From the NCBI GenBank assembly GCA_038123715.1, contig JAYPAN010000003.1, positions 54,813 to 118,812 of the forward strand: a stretch of 64,000 nt of DNA, given 5' to 3'. The stretch is from JAYPAN01 sp038123715 (GTDB taxonomy: Bacteria; Pseudomonadota; Alphaproteobacteria; RS24). The notes beneath the pieces are model-generated. The model saw only the letters and a program-made list of their open reading frames with translations. It made no database searches and was not told the DNA's origin. A program made the position numbers and the translations under genes. Positions 35,189 through 44,340 of this stretch are shown in pieces. Each line of letters begins with the position of its first letter. Position 1 is the stretch's first letter.

Positions 35189-36273
35189 TTTGCTGTGTCC
35201 AAAAAACCGGCCAGCGCATCAATGGCAGCGCGATTGCCCGCTTGTGTGCCGACACTCAGCCGCAGCGCATGGGGCAAATCATAAGCCGCCAGCCCGCGCG
35301 GGATAACCCCATGCGCGCACATGGCCGTTTCGGCCGCCTGCGCCTGTTCGGGCGAGGCAAATTCAATCAGCACAAAATTGGCCTGCCCGCCGCGCACAGC
35401 GAGGCCAAGCCCGCCAATTTGCTGGCACAGCCAATCGCGCCATTGCGTATTATGCGCCCGCGACTGGGTGATATGCGCCTGATCATCCAAAGCGGCAAGC
35501 CCGGCGCACAGCGCGGCTTGATTGACATTAAACGGCGCGCGCAAGCGGTTCAGCACATCGGCAATGCCGGGCGGGCAATAGCCCCAACCGAGCCGCAAAC
35601 CAGCCAACCCATAGGCTTTTGAAAAAGTCCGCGTCGTCACCACATTGGCATTGTCGTCAACCAAATCAAAGCCGTGCGGATAGATATCTGGCTCGACATA
35701 TTCGGCATAAGCCCCGTCCAGCACCAATATCACATGGTCGGGCAATCCGGCATGCAGGCGGGCAATCGCGTCGCGCCCCAGCATCGTGCCGGTCGGATTG
35801 TTCGGATTGGCCAAAAACACAATTTTCGTTGCATCATCGACGCTGGCCAGCAGCGCATCAACATCTGCCGTCAAATCCTTTTCCGGCACGCTTATGGTGT
35901 CAGCCCCCGCCGCGCGCGAGGCCAGCTTGTAAATCAGAAAGCCATGCGCGCTGTGCAGCATATTGTCGCCTGGCGCCAGATAGGCTTGCGCCAGTAATTG
36001 CAAAATATCATCCGAGCCATTGCCGCAAATAATCCGGTCGGCCTCAATACCGTTCAGCGCGGCCAGCTTGTCGCGCAAAGCGCGCGCGCCGCCATCAGGA
36101 TAAATCGCCAGAGACGGCAAATCGGCCAGCGCCGCCAAAGCCGCGGGACTCGCGCCAAGCGGGTTTTCATTGGCCGACAGCTTATACGGGTCGGCAATGC
36201 CCTCAACGCTCTCACGCCCGCCAATATAGGGCGGCAGGTCGGATAAAGGCGGGCGCGGGCGCGGCGCGCTCAT
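35185..36273 (-). CDS. hisC: Histidinol-phosphate / aromatic aminotransferase
   Basis: A 362-residue fold-type I PLP enzyme. YKLSANENPLGASPAAL, GNGSDDILQLLAQAY, FLANPNNPTGTML, LDGAYAEY and the PLP Lys in TRTFSKAYGLAGLRLGWGY are all present. Placed between chorismate mutase and prephenate dehydrogenase genes, it probably transaminates aromatic keto acids as well as or instead of imidazole-acetol phosphate. The start at 36273 overlaps the upstream stop by 4 bp (ATGA). Confidence 0.9.
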   Translation of the reverse strand: MSAPRPRPPLSDLPPYIGGRESVEGIADPYKLSANENPLGASPAALAALADLPSLAIYPDGGARALRDKLAALNGIEADRIICGNGSDDILQLLAQAYLAPGDNMLHSAHGFLIYKLASRAAGADTISVPEKDLTADVDALLASVDDATKIVFLANPNNPTGTMLGRDAIARLHAGLPDHVILVLDGAYAEYVEPDIYPHGFDLVDDNANVVTTRTFSKAYGLAGLRLGWGYCPPGIADVLNRLRAPFNVNQAALCAGLAALDDQAHITQSRAHNTQWRDWLCQQIGGLGLAVRGGQANFVLIEFASPEQAQAAETAMCAHGVIPRGLAAYDLPHALRLSVGTQAGNRAAIDALAGFLDTAK

Positions 36274-37091
36274 ACCCCACCCCCATTGGCAATAAGCGGC
36301 TGCGGGCAATTGCCCAGCCAAACCGCCTGCCCGTCAAAAATCTCGGCAATCATGTCGGCGTCAAAAGCGCCATTCAGCGCCACAATATAAGCTGTTTCAT
36401 CGCTGCACAAAGCCACTGCGCCATCCAATGCCGCTTGGGCGGCTTCGCCCAAATTAGCGCCATCATCGGCTTGCATGGCGGCAACGGCAAGCCGCACCAA
36501 AGTCAAGCCTGGTTCAGTCAAATCCAAAGGCACAGCGCCATAGCACAGCGCCGTCACCGGCGTCAGCACCGGCAGAAGATTGAACACGCAAGCCCCATTT
36601 GACGCAATTTCCAACCCGCCGGTCGCCAGCGCCGCTTCAGGCGGCAAAACGGCAAGGCTGCGCGGGTTCTTCTGCACAACATCCACCGCATCACGGGCAT
36701 TGTCGCAAAGCTGATAATCCAAAGATGCGCCAAAATGAGCGCGCGCCTCGGCTTGCGTTTGCTCCAGTGTCACAATCGTCAAACCGCCCTGCTGCGCCAA
36801 TGAGCCGCCGATAATTTCGCGCCAAATCGCCAGAAAACCGGCCAATGGCAAAGCCGGCGCAACATGCGCCTGCCAATCGGCCAGTGCCACCATTTGCGCC
36901 GCTTCGCGCCAAGGCCGCACCGGCAAAAGCGCCCCGTCATCAGCCTTTGCCGCAATCACATGGTCAACCAAATCGGCACGCGCTTTCAGCAAGGCGCGCA
37001 ATTCGGCATCAACACTGTCAATCTGCGCGCGCAGGCTGGAAAGCGCCGGTTTGTCGAGAATTTGCGTCATGGCTTTGTCATCGTCACTCAT
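36270..37091 (-). CDS. Chorismate mutase with unassigned C-terminal domain
   Basis: A 273-residue protein. Residues about 14-100 form an AroQ-type helical chorismate mutase (LRAQIDSVDAELRALLKARADLV, with K and E residues along the helices). The rest is a mixed alpha/beta part (GLTIVTLEQTQAEARAHFG, NPRSLAVLPPEAA) that could be a degenerate prephenate-dehydratase-like domain; this is inference. It makes prephenate for the two following genes, with which it overlaps by 4 bp. The divergent metX begins 125 bp away. Confidence 0.8.
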   Translation of the reverse strand: MSDDDKAMTQILDKPALSSLRAQIDSVDAELRALLKARADLVDHVIAAKADDGALLPVRPWREAAQMVALADWQAHVAPALPLAGFLAIWREIIGGSLAQQGGLTIVTLEQTQAEARAHFGASLDYQLCDNARDAVDVVQKNPRSLAVLPPEAALATGGLEIASNGACVFNLLPVLTPVTALCYGAVPLDLTEPGLTLVRLAVAAMQADDGANLGEAAQAALDGAVALCSDETAYIVALNGAFDADMIAEIFDGQAVWLGNCPQPLIANGGGV

Positions 37092-37216
37092 CTCGCCTAG
37101 TCATAAGCCGCCAAGCGTTGTAAATCAAAGGAAAGATTGACATTTTTGGTTGGAAGGCGCATCTGTTCCGGCCATAAGTATTGGCGGCGACGGCGCGCGG
37201 AGTTAGGATTTGCACG

Positions 37217-38404
37217 GTGACACACGGCACGACAATTGAGGATGACGCTATACCGGGTGCGGCGGTGACCACTTTATCCGGTGTTGATTTGCGTCTGGAC
37301 AATGGCTCAGTGCTGCCTGATATCAGCATTGCGTGGCGTGCCTTTGGCCAGATGAATAAAGACAAATCCAATGTCGTGCTGATTTGCCATGCGCTGACCG
37401 GCGACCATCACCCGTCCGGCGACAATCCGCTGACCGGCAAGGAAGGCTGGTGGTCGCGTGTGGTCGGGCCGGGCAAGCCGATTGATACTGACCGCTATTA
37501 TGTGATTTGCCAGAATGTGATTGGCGGTTGCGCCGGTTCAAGCGGCCCGGCAACGCAAAAGCCGGATGGCCGGGTTTACGGTCTTGATTTTCCCGTCATC
37601 ACCATTGGCGATATGGTGCGCGCCCAAAATCTGCTGCTCGACCATTTGGGCATAAAGGATTTATTTTGTGTGATTGGCGGCTCTATGGGCGCGATGCAGA
37701 CAATTCAATGGGCAGCAGCGCATGGCGAGCGTGTATTCGCGGCTGTGCCGATTGCCGGTTCAGCGCGCCATTCCTCGCAGAATATCGCCTTTCACGAGGT
37801 TGGGCGGCAAGCCATATTGGCCGACCCGAATTGGCATGGCGGCACTTATCACGACCAGGACGAACACCCGCGCAAAGGTCTGGCTGTGGCGCGTATGGCA
37901 GCTCATATCACTTATCTGTCGGAAGCCGCGCTGCAACGCAAATTCGGGCGCAATCTGCAAGACCGCGAGAAAGTCAGCTATGGCTTTGATGCCGATTTCC
38001 AGATTGAAAGCTATTTGCGTCATCAGGGCGTGACTTTTGTCGAGCGTTTTGACGCCAACAGCTATCTCTATATCACGCGGGCAATGGATTATTTCGACAT
38101 AGCCGCCGACCATGGCGGGATATTGGCCGATGCATTTGTCGGCACAGCAACACGGTTTTGTGTCATGTCATTTACCAGCGATTGGCTGTTCCCCAGTTCG
38201 GAAAGCATTGCACTGGTGCGCGCGCTGAATGCCGCAGGCGCCAATGTCAGCTTTGTCGAAATCGAAAGCGATAAAGGGCATGATGCGTTTCTGCTCGACG
38301 AGCCGGAAATGGTCAGCACGCTAAGCGGCTTTCTTGAAGCTGCTGCCAAAGCGCGCGGTCTTGCGCCAAATGGCGACACAGATGCGGAGGCAGCAAATGA
38401 TTGA
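37217..38404 (+). CDS. metX: Homoserine O-acetyltransferase
   Basis: A 395-residue protein from a GTG start with AGGA about 10 nt upstream; an upstream TTG frame is less likely. [17 protein letters not shown], the nucleophile elbow [14 protein letters not shown], and the C-terminal [10 protein letters not shown] and [13 protein letters not shown] give the Ser-Asp-His triad of MetX. It acylates homoserine in methionine synthesis. A TTGACA hexamer at 37137-37142 may be part of the promoter; no SAM riboswitch was recognised. It overlaps metW by 8 bp. Confidence 0.93.
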   Translation: MTHGTTIEDDAIPGAAVTTLSGVDLRLDNGSVLPDISIAWRAFGQMNKDKSNVVLICHALTGDHHPSGDNPLTGKEGWWSRVVGPGKPIDTDRYYVICQNVIGGCAGSSGPATQKPDGRVYGLDFPVITIGDMVRAQNLLLDHLGIKDLFCVIGGSMGAMQTIQWAAAHGERVFAAVPIAGSARHSSQNIAFHEVGRQAILADPNWHGGTYHDQDEHPRKGLAVARMAAHITYLSEAALQRKFGRNLQDREKVSYGFDADFQIESYLRHQGVTFVERFDANSYLYITRAMDYFDIAADHGGILADAFVGTATRFCVMSFTSDWLFPSSESIALVRALNAAGANVSFVEIESDKGHDAFLLDEPEMVSTLSGFLEAAAKARGLAPNGDTDAEAAND

Positions 38405-39038
38405 CCCACGCGCCAATGCAGCCGGTAATCTGGCCGAAAAGCGCATTGATTTGCGCCTTATCGCCGATATGGTGGAAGATGGCGCGCGGGTGCTGGATAT
38501 TGGCTGCGGCGAGGGCGAATTGCTGGATATGCTGGTGCAATTGCGCCAGGCTGACGGACGCGGGCTGGAATTGAGCCAGGCCGGGGTGAATGCCTGTGTG
38601 GCGCGCGGCCTGTCCGTGGTGCAGGGCAATGCCGATACGGATTTGAGCTATTATCCCGACAATGGCTTTGACATGGTTATTCTGAGCCAGACTTTGCAGG
38701 CGACGCAAAAGCCGCATGATGTGTTGCGCGAAATGGCGCGGATTGGCAAACGGATGATTGTGTCCATTCCCAATTTCGGCCATTGGCAGGTGCGCCTCAA
38801 CCTGTTGACTGGCGGGCGTATGCCGGAAACCGGCACGCTGTCGGCAAGCTGGTATGAAACCGCCAATATCCATTTATGCACTTTGCTCGATTTCAATGAT
38901 TTATGCGACACGCTGGGTCTGAGTGTTGACCGCTGCATCACATTGTCCAATGGCCGCGCGCGCCATATTTCCGGCCCGCCCGGCAAGCGCCATAATTTAC
39001 TGGCTGAAATGGCGGTTTATTTGCTGAAGCGCGGCTGA
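38397..39038 (+). CDS. metW: Methionine biosynthesis protein MetW
   Basis: A 213-residue methyltransferase-fold protein. GGAGG lies 6 nt before the [18 protein letters not shown] is motif I, and [25 protein letters not shown] and [16 protein letters not shown] are MetW-typical. It partners MetX, and the pair is a common unit. It overlaps metX by 8 bp at its start and the convergent methyltransferase gene by 42 bp at its end. Confidence 0.93.
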   Translation: MIDPRANAAGNLAEKRIDLRLIADMVEDGARVLDIGCGEGELLDMLVQLRQADGRGLELSQAGVNACVARGLSVVQGNADTDLSYYPDNGFDMVILSQTLQATQKPHDVLREMARIGKRMIVSIPNFGHWQVRLNLLTGGRMPETGTLSASWYETANIHLCTLLDFNDLCDTLGLSVDRCITLSNGRARHISGPPGKRHNLLAEMAVYLLKRG

Positions 39039-39788
39039 GTGCAGCTTATTTTTATCGGTAAAAGAGCTGGTTGAGGACAGCGCCGGACGCACCCGCACGC
39101 CTGCATAGTGCCATTGCCGCCTTTGCGCGCGCAAAGGCGCAGGCAGTTGTTTTTGCGCCTCGACCAACCACAGACCGCCAATTTGCGGCACAATATAACG
39201 CAACAAACCGGCAGGGCGCGCCAGTATTTCCTGCACGCGCACCGGTAATTGCGGCGGCATCATCAAAACCGGTTGCATGTCACGCAGCACAAAACCGGCC
39301 TGTTTGACCATGCGCCGCAATTGCCCGCGCGAATAAGGACGCCCCGTGCCAAAAGGTGTGCCATCGCGGCGCGCCCAAAAGCCGGTGCGGTTTGGCACGA
39401 GCATGATAACGCGACCATTTGGCACCAGCACCCGCCAGATTTCCCCCAGCAAGGCTTCGCTCTGATTGGCCGCTTCCAGCCCATGCACCATCAGCACACG
39501 ATTGACCGACGCATCGCGCAATGGCCAATCGGTCTCCTGCACCAGCGCGGTCATGCGTCGCACCTCGGATGGGGCAATCATCACACCTTGCTGGCCGGGC
39601 ATCAGAAAATGCCAATGGCCATCCGGCCATAATGCCGCGGCATAGGGCGGCGCATAGCCATAGCCGACCAGCACATCATCACCCGCTGGCGTCCAGCATT
39701 GGGCAATCGCGCGGGTAATTTGACGCTGCACCATTTGACCGCGCGGCGCGGCGTAAAATTCTGCCAAATCCAATATATCAACAGCCAT
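38997..39788 (-). CDS. SAM-dependent methyltransferase-like protein
   Basis: A 263-residue protein. VLVGYGYAPPYAAALWPDGH is a modified motif I (usually a GxGxG loop), followed by WPLRDASVNRVLMVHGLEAANQSEALLGEIWRVLVPNGRVIMLVPNR, which matches motifs II-III of class I methyltransferases. The GYGYA loop is less canonical, so activity is uncertain. The 3' end overlaps metW by 42 bp; gloB starts divergently 94 bp away. This gene beside gloB is common in Alphaproteobacteria. Confidence 0.8.
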   Translation of the reverse strand: MAVDILDLAEFYAAPRGQMVQRQITRAIAQCWTPAGDDVLVGYGYAPPYAAALWPDGHWHFLMPGQQGVMIAPSEVRRMTALVQETDWPLRDASVNRVLMVHGLEAANQSEALLGEIWRVLVPNGRVIMLVPNRTGFWARRDGTPFGTGRPYSRGQLRRMVKQAGFVLRDMQPVLMMPPQLPVRVQEILARPAGLLRYIVPQIGGLWLVEAQKQLPAPLRAQRRQWHYAGVRVRPALSSTSSFTDKNKLHSAALQQINRHFSQ

Positions 39789-39882
39789 GATTTACCATTT
39801 ATACCGTATCGCCTATACTCGTGTCAGATTTGTTATCGGCGCGCGTCGTGAAACATGGCGCGCCCGTTTACGGGAGAAACCC

Positions 39883-40653
39883 ATGACCCAGCTGGACATT
39901 GCCCAAATACCCTGCCTGAACGACAATTACGGCTATTTGCTGCATGATGCGGCAAGCGGCGAAACCGCCTGTATCGACACGCCCGAACCCGGCCCCATTC
40001 TGGCCGAACTGGAACGGCGCAATTGGCAATTGAGCCATATTTGGAACACCCATCACCATTGGGATCATGCCGGCAATAATCTGGAAATCAAACAGGCGAC
40101 CGGCTGCCGGATTATCGGCCCGGCCGGTGAAGCCGATAAAATCCCCGGCATTGATGAGGCGGTCGATGATGGCGACACGATAAGCTTTGGCGGCCATGCG
40201 GTTCAGATATTCAATGTGGGCGGGCATACGCTGGGTCATATTGCCTATTATCTGCCCGATGCCGGTCTGGCCTTTGTTGGCGACAGCCTGTTCGCCTTGG
40301 GGTGCGGTCGGGTGTTTGAAGGCACAATGGCGCAAATGTGGGCAAGCCTTGAAAAGCTGGCTGGCCTGCCCGATGGCACGCTGATTTATTGCGCCCATGA
40401 ATACACCGCCGCCAATGCCGCTTTTGCCGCGACCATTGACCCGGACAATGCCGCTTTGCAGGCGCGAATTGCCGACATCACTGCCTTGCGGTCGCAGAAC
40501 AAGCCGACCGTGCCGACCGAGATTGGGCTGGAGCGTGCCACCAATCCGTTTTTGCGCGTCGCCGACCCGGCTATTCGGGCGCGGCTCAATATGGCTCATG
40601 CCGAAAATGTTGATGTTTTTGCCGAAATCCGTAGCCGCAAGGATAATTTCTGA
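39883..40653 (+). CDS. gloB: Hydroxyacylglutathione hydrolase (glyoxalase II)
   Basis: A 256-residue protein. GGGAGA lies just upstream of the ATG. The metal motif NTHHHWDHAGNN (THxHxDH), GHTLGHIAYYL, FVGDSLFALGCGRVFEGT and CAHEYT supply both metal sites, and the C-terminal helical domain ends in NPFLR and RSRKDNF. It hydrolyses S-lactoylglutathione. A cupin gene follows after 3 bp. Confidence 0.95.
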   Translation: MTQLDIAQIPCLNDNYGYLLHDAASGETACIDTPEPGPILAELERRNWQLSHIWNTHHHWDHAGNNLEIKQATGCRIIGPAGEADKIPGIDEAVDDGDTISFGGHAVQIFNVGGHTLGHIAYYLPDAGLAFVGDSLFALGCGRVFEGTMAQMWASLEKLAGLPDGTLIYCAHEYTAANAAFAATIDPDNAALQARIADITALRSQNKPTVPTEIGLERATNPFLRVADPAIRARLNMAHAENVDVFAEIRSRKDNF

Positions 40654-40656
40654 GGG

Positions 40657-41157
40657 ATGCGAGATAATGCACAGGCATTTGCCACACGCTTTCCTGCCAC
40701 ATTGTCGGCGCGGCAAGTGGCCGACGCATTGGGTTTGCAACCGACACCGCCCATTGATGACGCCATAGCTGCCCCCTATGCTACCCCCTATGCTGAAGGC
40801 TTGACGCACAGCGCGACCGGCTGGCAACGCCTTATGCTGCTCGACAGTGACGGCTTTTACAGCTGGCAACGCCTGTCGCAGGCGCAAAGCTGGCACTGGC
40901 TGGCCGGTGCGCCGGTGGTGGTGACCGCCTCGCCGGACGGGCATGACGCGCAGGCCGCCCATCTTGGCCCTGACGCGGCGCTGAACCAGCAGGCGCGCTT
41001 GGATTTTGCCGCCCATATCTGGCAGACAGCCACCACATTGGGCGCTTGGAGTCTGGTGCGCTGCGACACCGAGGCCGCGCCCGATGCGGCCAGTATTGAA
41101 ATGGCGTCGCCGGATTGGTTTCCCAAACCGCGCGCGCCGAAAGCCGGAAGCCGCTAA
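40657..41157 (+). CDS. Cupin-superfamily DUF985 protein
   Basis: A 166-residue protein resembling DUF985 (Cupin_5). GWQRLMLLDSDGFYSWQRLSQAQSWHWLAGAPVVVT is the conserved core and AHIWQTATTLGAWSLVRCDTE the C-terminal strand pair. Where relatives have EGG(Y/F)xxETYR at the start this protein has AAPYATPYAEG, so the N-terminus is divergent. Function is unknown. It starts 3 bp after gloB, and its stop overlaps the pabB start by one base. Confidence 0.75.
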   Translation: MRDNAQAFATRFPATLSARQVADALGLQPTPPIDDAIAAPYATPYAEGLTHSATGWQRLMLLDSDGFYSWQRLSQAQSWHWLAGAPVVVTASPDGHDAQAAHLGPDAALNQQARLDFAAHIWQTATTLGAWSLVRCDTEAAPDAASIEMASPDWFPKPRAPKAGSR

Positions 41158-42644
41158 TGCTCACATTCCATTGCCCCGAAAGCCAAACCCGTGTCGAGGA
41201 AATTGATTGGATTGCGCCTGAAGCGGTCTTTGCACCCGTCGCTGACCAGCCCGGCGCACTGTGGCTGGACAGTTCCGACAATGACCATCCGGCAGGGCGC
41301 TATAGTTTTATTATGGCCGATGCCGAACAGGTGATTATGAAACAAGCCCATGAAGCCAAAGCCGGGTTTGACGCGATTGACCGCCTATTGCATGTCCGCA
41401 CACATGCATGGCGCAATTTGCCGCCCGATATGGATGCCATGCTGCCGCCTTTTCGCGGCGGTATCGCCGGTATGCTGGCCTATGATTTGGGCGCGGGGTT
41501 GGACAATGCGGTGCAGATTAAAGCCCAAGACCGGCTTGGCCTGCCGGCCATGGCGCTGGGGGTATATGGCAGCGTGCTGGCTTTCGACCACCGGCAAGGC
41601 CGCTGTTTTATTCTGCTGACCGGCTGCGGTGATGGCAAAAAGGCAGAGGCCGCGCTGAGAATATGGCATGACCGCATTGGCGCGGCGCGCGCCAAAACCT
41701 TGGCCGCCTTGACCGGCTTAACCGCCTTGGCAGATGACAATCTCGGCACGCCGCCACTGGCTGATGCCCTGCACAGTAATTTCACCCGCAGCGAATATGA
41801 AAACACGGTGCAGAACATTATTGACCGGATTTTGGCAGGCGAGATTTTTCAGGCCAATCTGGCGCAATGTTTTTCCGCCCGTCTGGCTGCGACTGACACC
41901 GGCTTTGCCTATTATCGCCGCCTGCGCCGTATCAGCCCGGCTCCATTTTCCGCCTATGGCTGCTTTGACGATTTTGCCTTGGCCTCGGCCTCGCCCGAAC
42001 GGTTTTTGCACTGCCGTGACAATCTGGTTGAAACCCGCCCGATAAAAGGCACTATGCCGCGCTTGCGCGATGCCAAAGCCGACCGCCAAATTGCCGAAAC
42101 CTTGCTGGCATCGGAAAAAGACCGCGCCGAAAATGTGATGATTGTCGATTTGCTGCGTAATGATTTGGCGCGTGCCTGCGCCGATGGCACGATTGACGTG
42201 CCGCAATTATGTGCGCTTGAGAGCTTTTCCAATGTGCATCATCTGGTCTCCACTGTGCGCGGCCGCTTGGCCGAGGGCAAAAGCGCGGCCAATGTCATGC
42301 GCGCTTGCTTTCCCGGCGGCTCAATCACCGGCGCGCCGAAAATCCGCGCCATGCAGGTGATTGACCAATTGGAACCCATGCGGCGTGGGCCATTTTACGG
42401 GAGCCTGTGCTGGCTTGGCTTTGACGGCAGAATGGACAGCAATATCCTTATTCGCACCGCCCTTTTGCGTGGCCGCGATATCAGCTTTCAGGCCGGCGGC
42501 GGTATTGTCGCCGACAGCCAACCGCCGGTGGAATATGAGGAAACGCTGAACAAGGCGCGCGGTCTGGCGCTGGCTTTGGGCGAAGATATTGACCGCTTCA
42601 CCGCGCTCGCATCACCAGCGCCGGTTTCGGAGCAAGCCGGATGA
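41157..42644 (+). CDS. pabB: Aminodeoxychorismate synthase, component I
   Basis: A 495-residue chorismate-binding enzyme. NLVETRPIKGTMPRL contains the PIKGT Lys that separates PabB from TrpE (PIAGT). IFQANLAQCFSARL, DRAENVMIVDLLRNDLAR, FPGGSITGAPKIRAMQVID and FQAGGGIVADSQPPVEYEETLNKA are also present. It converts chorismate to aminodeoxychorismate with PabA. The one-base overlap with the cupin stop and 4-bp overlap with pabA indicate an operon. Confidence 0.93.
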   Translation: MLTFHCPESQTRVEEIDWIAPEAVFAPVADQPGALWLDSSDNDHPAGRYSFIMADAEQVIMKQAHEAKAGFDAIDRLLHVRTHAWRNLPPDMDAMLPPFRGGIAGMLAYDLGAGLDNAVQIKAQDRLGLPAMALGVYGSVLAFDHRQGRCFILLTGCGDGKKAEAALRIWHDRIGAARAKTLAALTGLTALADDNLGTPPLADALHSNFTRSEYENTVQNIIDRILAGEIFQANLAQCFSARLAATDTGFAYYRRLRRISPAPFSAYGCFDDFALASASPERFLHCRDNLVETRPIKGTMPRLRDAKADRQIAETLLASEKDRAENVMIVDLLRNDLARACADGTIDVPQLCALESFSNVHHLVSTVRGRLAEGKSAANVMRACFPGGSITGAPKIRAMQVIDQLEPMRRGPFYGSLCWLGFDGRMDSNILIRTALLRGRDISFQAGGGIVADSQPPVEYEETLNKARGLALALGEDIDRFTALASPAPVSEQAG

Positions 42645-43228
42645 TTGTTGTCATTGACCATTTTGACAGTTTCGTTGAAACGCTGGCGCGCTATTTGCGC
42701 GAAGCCGGTGAGCCGGTAGTGACCATTCGGCAAAATGCACCGCTGGGGGATATTCTGGCGCATCAGCCAAAAGCGCTTATTCTTTCGCCCGGCCCCGGCA
42801 CGCCGGATGAAACCGGCATCAGCCTTGGGCTGCTGGCCGCTTGCCCGCCTGATATGCCAGTGCTGGGTGTGTGCCTTGGTCATCAGACTTTGGCGCAGGC
42901 TTTTGGCGGCACGGTCGGGCGCGCGCTCGAACCCATGCATGGCAAAGCCTCATCCATTCACCATAATGGCGACGGCCTGTTTGCCGGTCTGCCCCAGCCC
43001 ATGCAGGCGGGTCGTTATCATGCGCTGATTGTCGAAAAGCTGCCCGATTGCCTGCGCGCAACCGCGCACAGCGCCAAGGGCGAAATCATGGCTTTCGCGC
43101 ATGTCAGCCGACCGGTTTTTGGTGTGCAGTTTCACCCGGAATCAATCCTGACCCCGCATGGCCGGTTATTGATTGACAATTTTCTGGCCTGCATGAAGCA
43201 GCACCGGCCAGCACCGGAGAGCGTGTGA
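42641..43228 (+). CDS. pabA: Aminodeoxychorismate synthase, glutamine amidotransferase component
   Basis: A 195-residue class I amidotransferase. ILSPGPGTPDETG is the oxyanion strand, the nucleophile Cys is in VLGVCLGHQTLAQAFGG, and His-Glu are in FGVQFHPESILTP. It feeds ammonia to PabB. TrpG is nearly identical in type, but the pabB and pabC neighbours favour PabA. It overlaps pabB by 4 bp and pabC by one base. Confidence 0.93.
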   Translation: MIVVIDHFDSFVETLARYLREAGEPVVTIRQNAPLGDILAHQPKALILSPGPGTPDETGISLGLLAACPPDMPVLGVCLGHQTLAQAFGGTVGRALEPMHGKASSIHHNGDGLFAGLPQPMQAGRYHALIVEKLPDCLRATAHSAKGEIMAFAHVSRPVFGVQFHPESILTPHGRLLIDNFLACMKQHRPAPESV

Positions 43229-44079
43229 TGGCGGCGGTGTTAATCAATGGTCAGCCGATCGCGCCAGCACAACTGGCTTTGGCGCAAGATCGCGGCCTGC
43301 TGCTGGGCGAAAGCGTGTTTGAAACCGTGCTGGTCAAAAATGGCATACCGCAATTTTGGGAGGCGCATATAAAACGCTTGCGCGCGGCTTGTGATTTTTA
43401 TGGCCTGAATCTGCCTGCCCATAATCTGCCAGCGCGCGATTTGGGCATGGCGCTGAAACAATGGGCGCGCGCGCTGCTGGCCGAAAACACTGCGGATGAC
43501 CCCCAAGTGCTGCGGCTTACCATAAGCGGCGGGGCCGGTGGGCGCGGACTTGTGCCACAACAAGCGGCGGATGCGCTGTGCCTTGTCAGCCTGTCGCCAG
43601 CGCCGCCGCCATTGGCCTGTGTGAAACTTTATGTCAGCGATTATGGCCTATTGGCCGGCCAGCCCGATGCCGCGTTCAAAACCGGCAATTATTTGCCCAA
43701 TATACAAGCGCGCAAACAGGCTATCGCGCATGGCGCTGATGAGGCGCTGATGCTCAATCAATGGGGACGCATTGCCTCGGCGGCGGCGGGCAATGTAATT
43801 GTTGAGACAGGCGATGGGCAATGGTTGACACCGGCGCTGGCGGAAGGCGCATTGCCCGGCATTATGCTGGCACAGCTGCGCCAATTGCCCGACAGCCCGA
43901 TAAAGCAAGGCCAAGTGACGCCCGCCATGCTGGAAACGGCGCGGCATATTTTTATTTGCAACAGTGTGATGGAAATTGTCGCGGCGCATTTTGAAGCTGC
44001 TGACGCCTCACCGATAGAAGCGGCAACACAAAAGGCGCGCCAATGGCGCGCCCAACTGCCCGTCGAAACGGTGTTTTAA
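43228..44079 (+). CDS. pabC: Aminodeoxychorismate lyase (class IV PLP)
   Basis: A 283-residue class IV aminotransferase-fold protein. [10 protein letters not shown] starts the fold, [19 protein letters not shown] is the conserved first block, the PLP Lys is in [16 protein letters not shown], and [19 protein letters not shown] is the next. It releases pyruvate to give p-aminobenzoate for folate. The ATG at 43228 overlaps the pabA stop (TGATG). Its stop shares TTAA with rpmF on the opposite strand. Confidence 0.9.
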   Translation: MAAVLINGQPIAPAQLALAQDRGLLLGESVFETVLVKNGIPQFWEAHIKRLRAACDFYGLNLPAHNLPARDLGMALKQWARALLAENTADDPQVLRLTISGGAGGRGLVPQQAADALCLVSLSPAPPPLACVKLYVSDYGLLAGQPDAAFKTGNYLPNIQARKQAIAHGADEALMLNQWGRIASAAAGNVIVETGDGQWLTPALAEGALPGIMLAQLRQLPDSPIKQGQVTPAMLETARHIFICNSVMEIVAAHFEAADASPIEAATQKARQWRAQLPVETVF

Positions 44080-44255
44080 TCTTTTGGTTGCAAGACCTGA
44101 CGACCCCGATACATGCCGCTTTTCAAGTCAATATGGTGCGGGCGATGCAATTCGCCACTATCGGGGTTTTCAATATAGGTCGGGTTAGCCAGCGCATCGG
44201 TGGCGCGACGCATGCCGCGCTTCGAGCGTGTGGTTTTTCGCTTCGGAACAGCCAT
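44076..44255 (-). CDS. rpmF: 50S ribosomal protein L32
   Basis: A 59-residue protein. [20 protein letters not shown] is the L32 hallmark, and [19 protein letters not shown] is the C-terminal form seen in Alphaproteobacteria, without the zinc-binding Cys of some L32 proteins. AGGAG lies 8 nt upstream, and a TATAAC hexamer at 44284-44289 is a candidate -10 box. It is convergent with pabC. In many bacteria rpmF is linked to plsX-fabH; that linkage is not seen here. Confidence 0.95.
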   Translation of the reverse strand: MAVPKRKTTRSKRGMRRATDALANPTYIENPDSGELHRPHHIDLKSGMYRGRQVLQPKD

Positions 44256-44340
44256 GTTCTCGTCTCCTGAATAAGTTGCGCGGGTTATACGCCAAACAGG
44301 GGCAGGCGTCCAGCCCCTTTACCTGATTTCATCTATCCGA

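Noticed and set aside
37092..37216. SAM riboswitch before metX
   Set aside because: Looked for SAM-II and SAM-I type cores in the 125-bp leader; the conserved GCTAAA-type core is absent. Only a TTGACA hexamer is visible.
39868..41016. 382-codon minus-strand frame opposite gloB and the cupin gene
   Set aside because: Low-quality, Gly/Arg/Gln-rich composition and no motif; the plus-strand genes have full family motifs.
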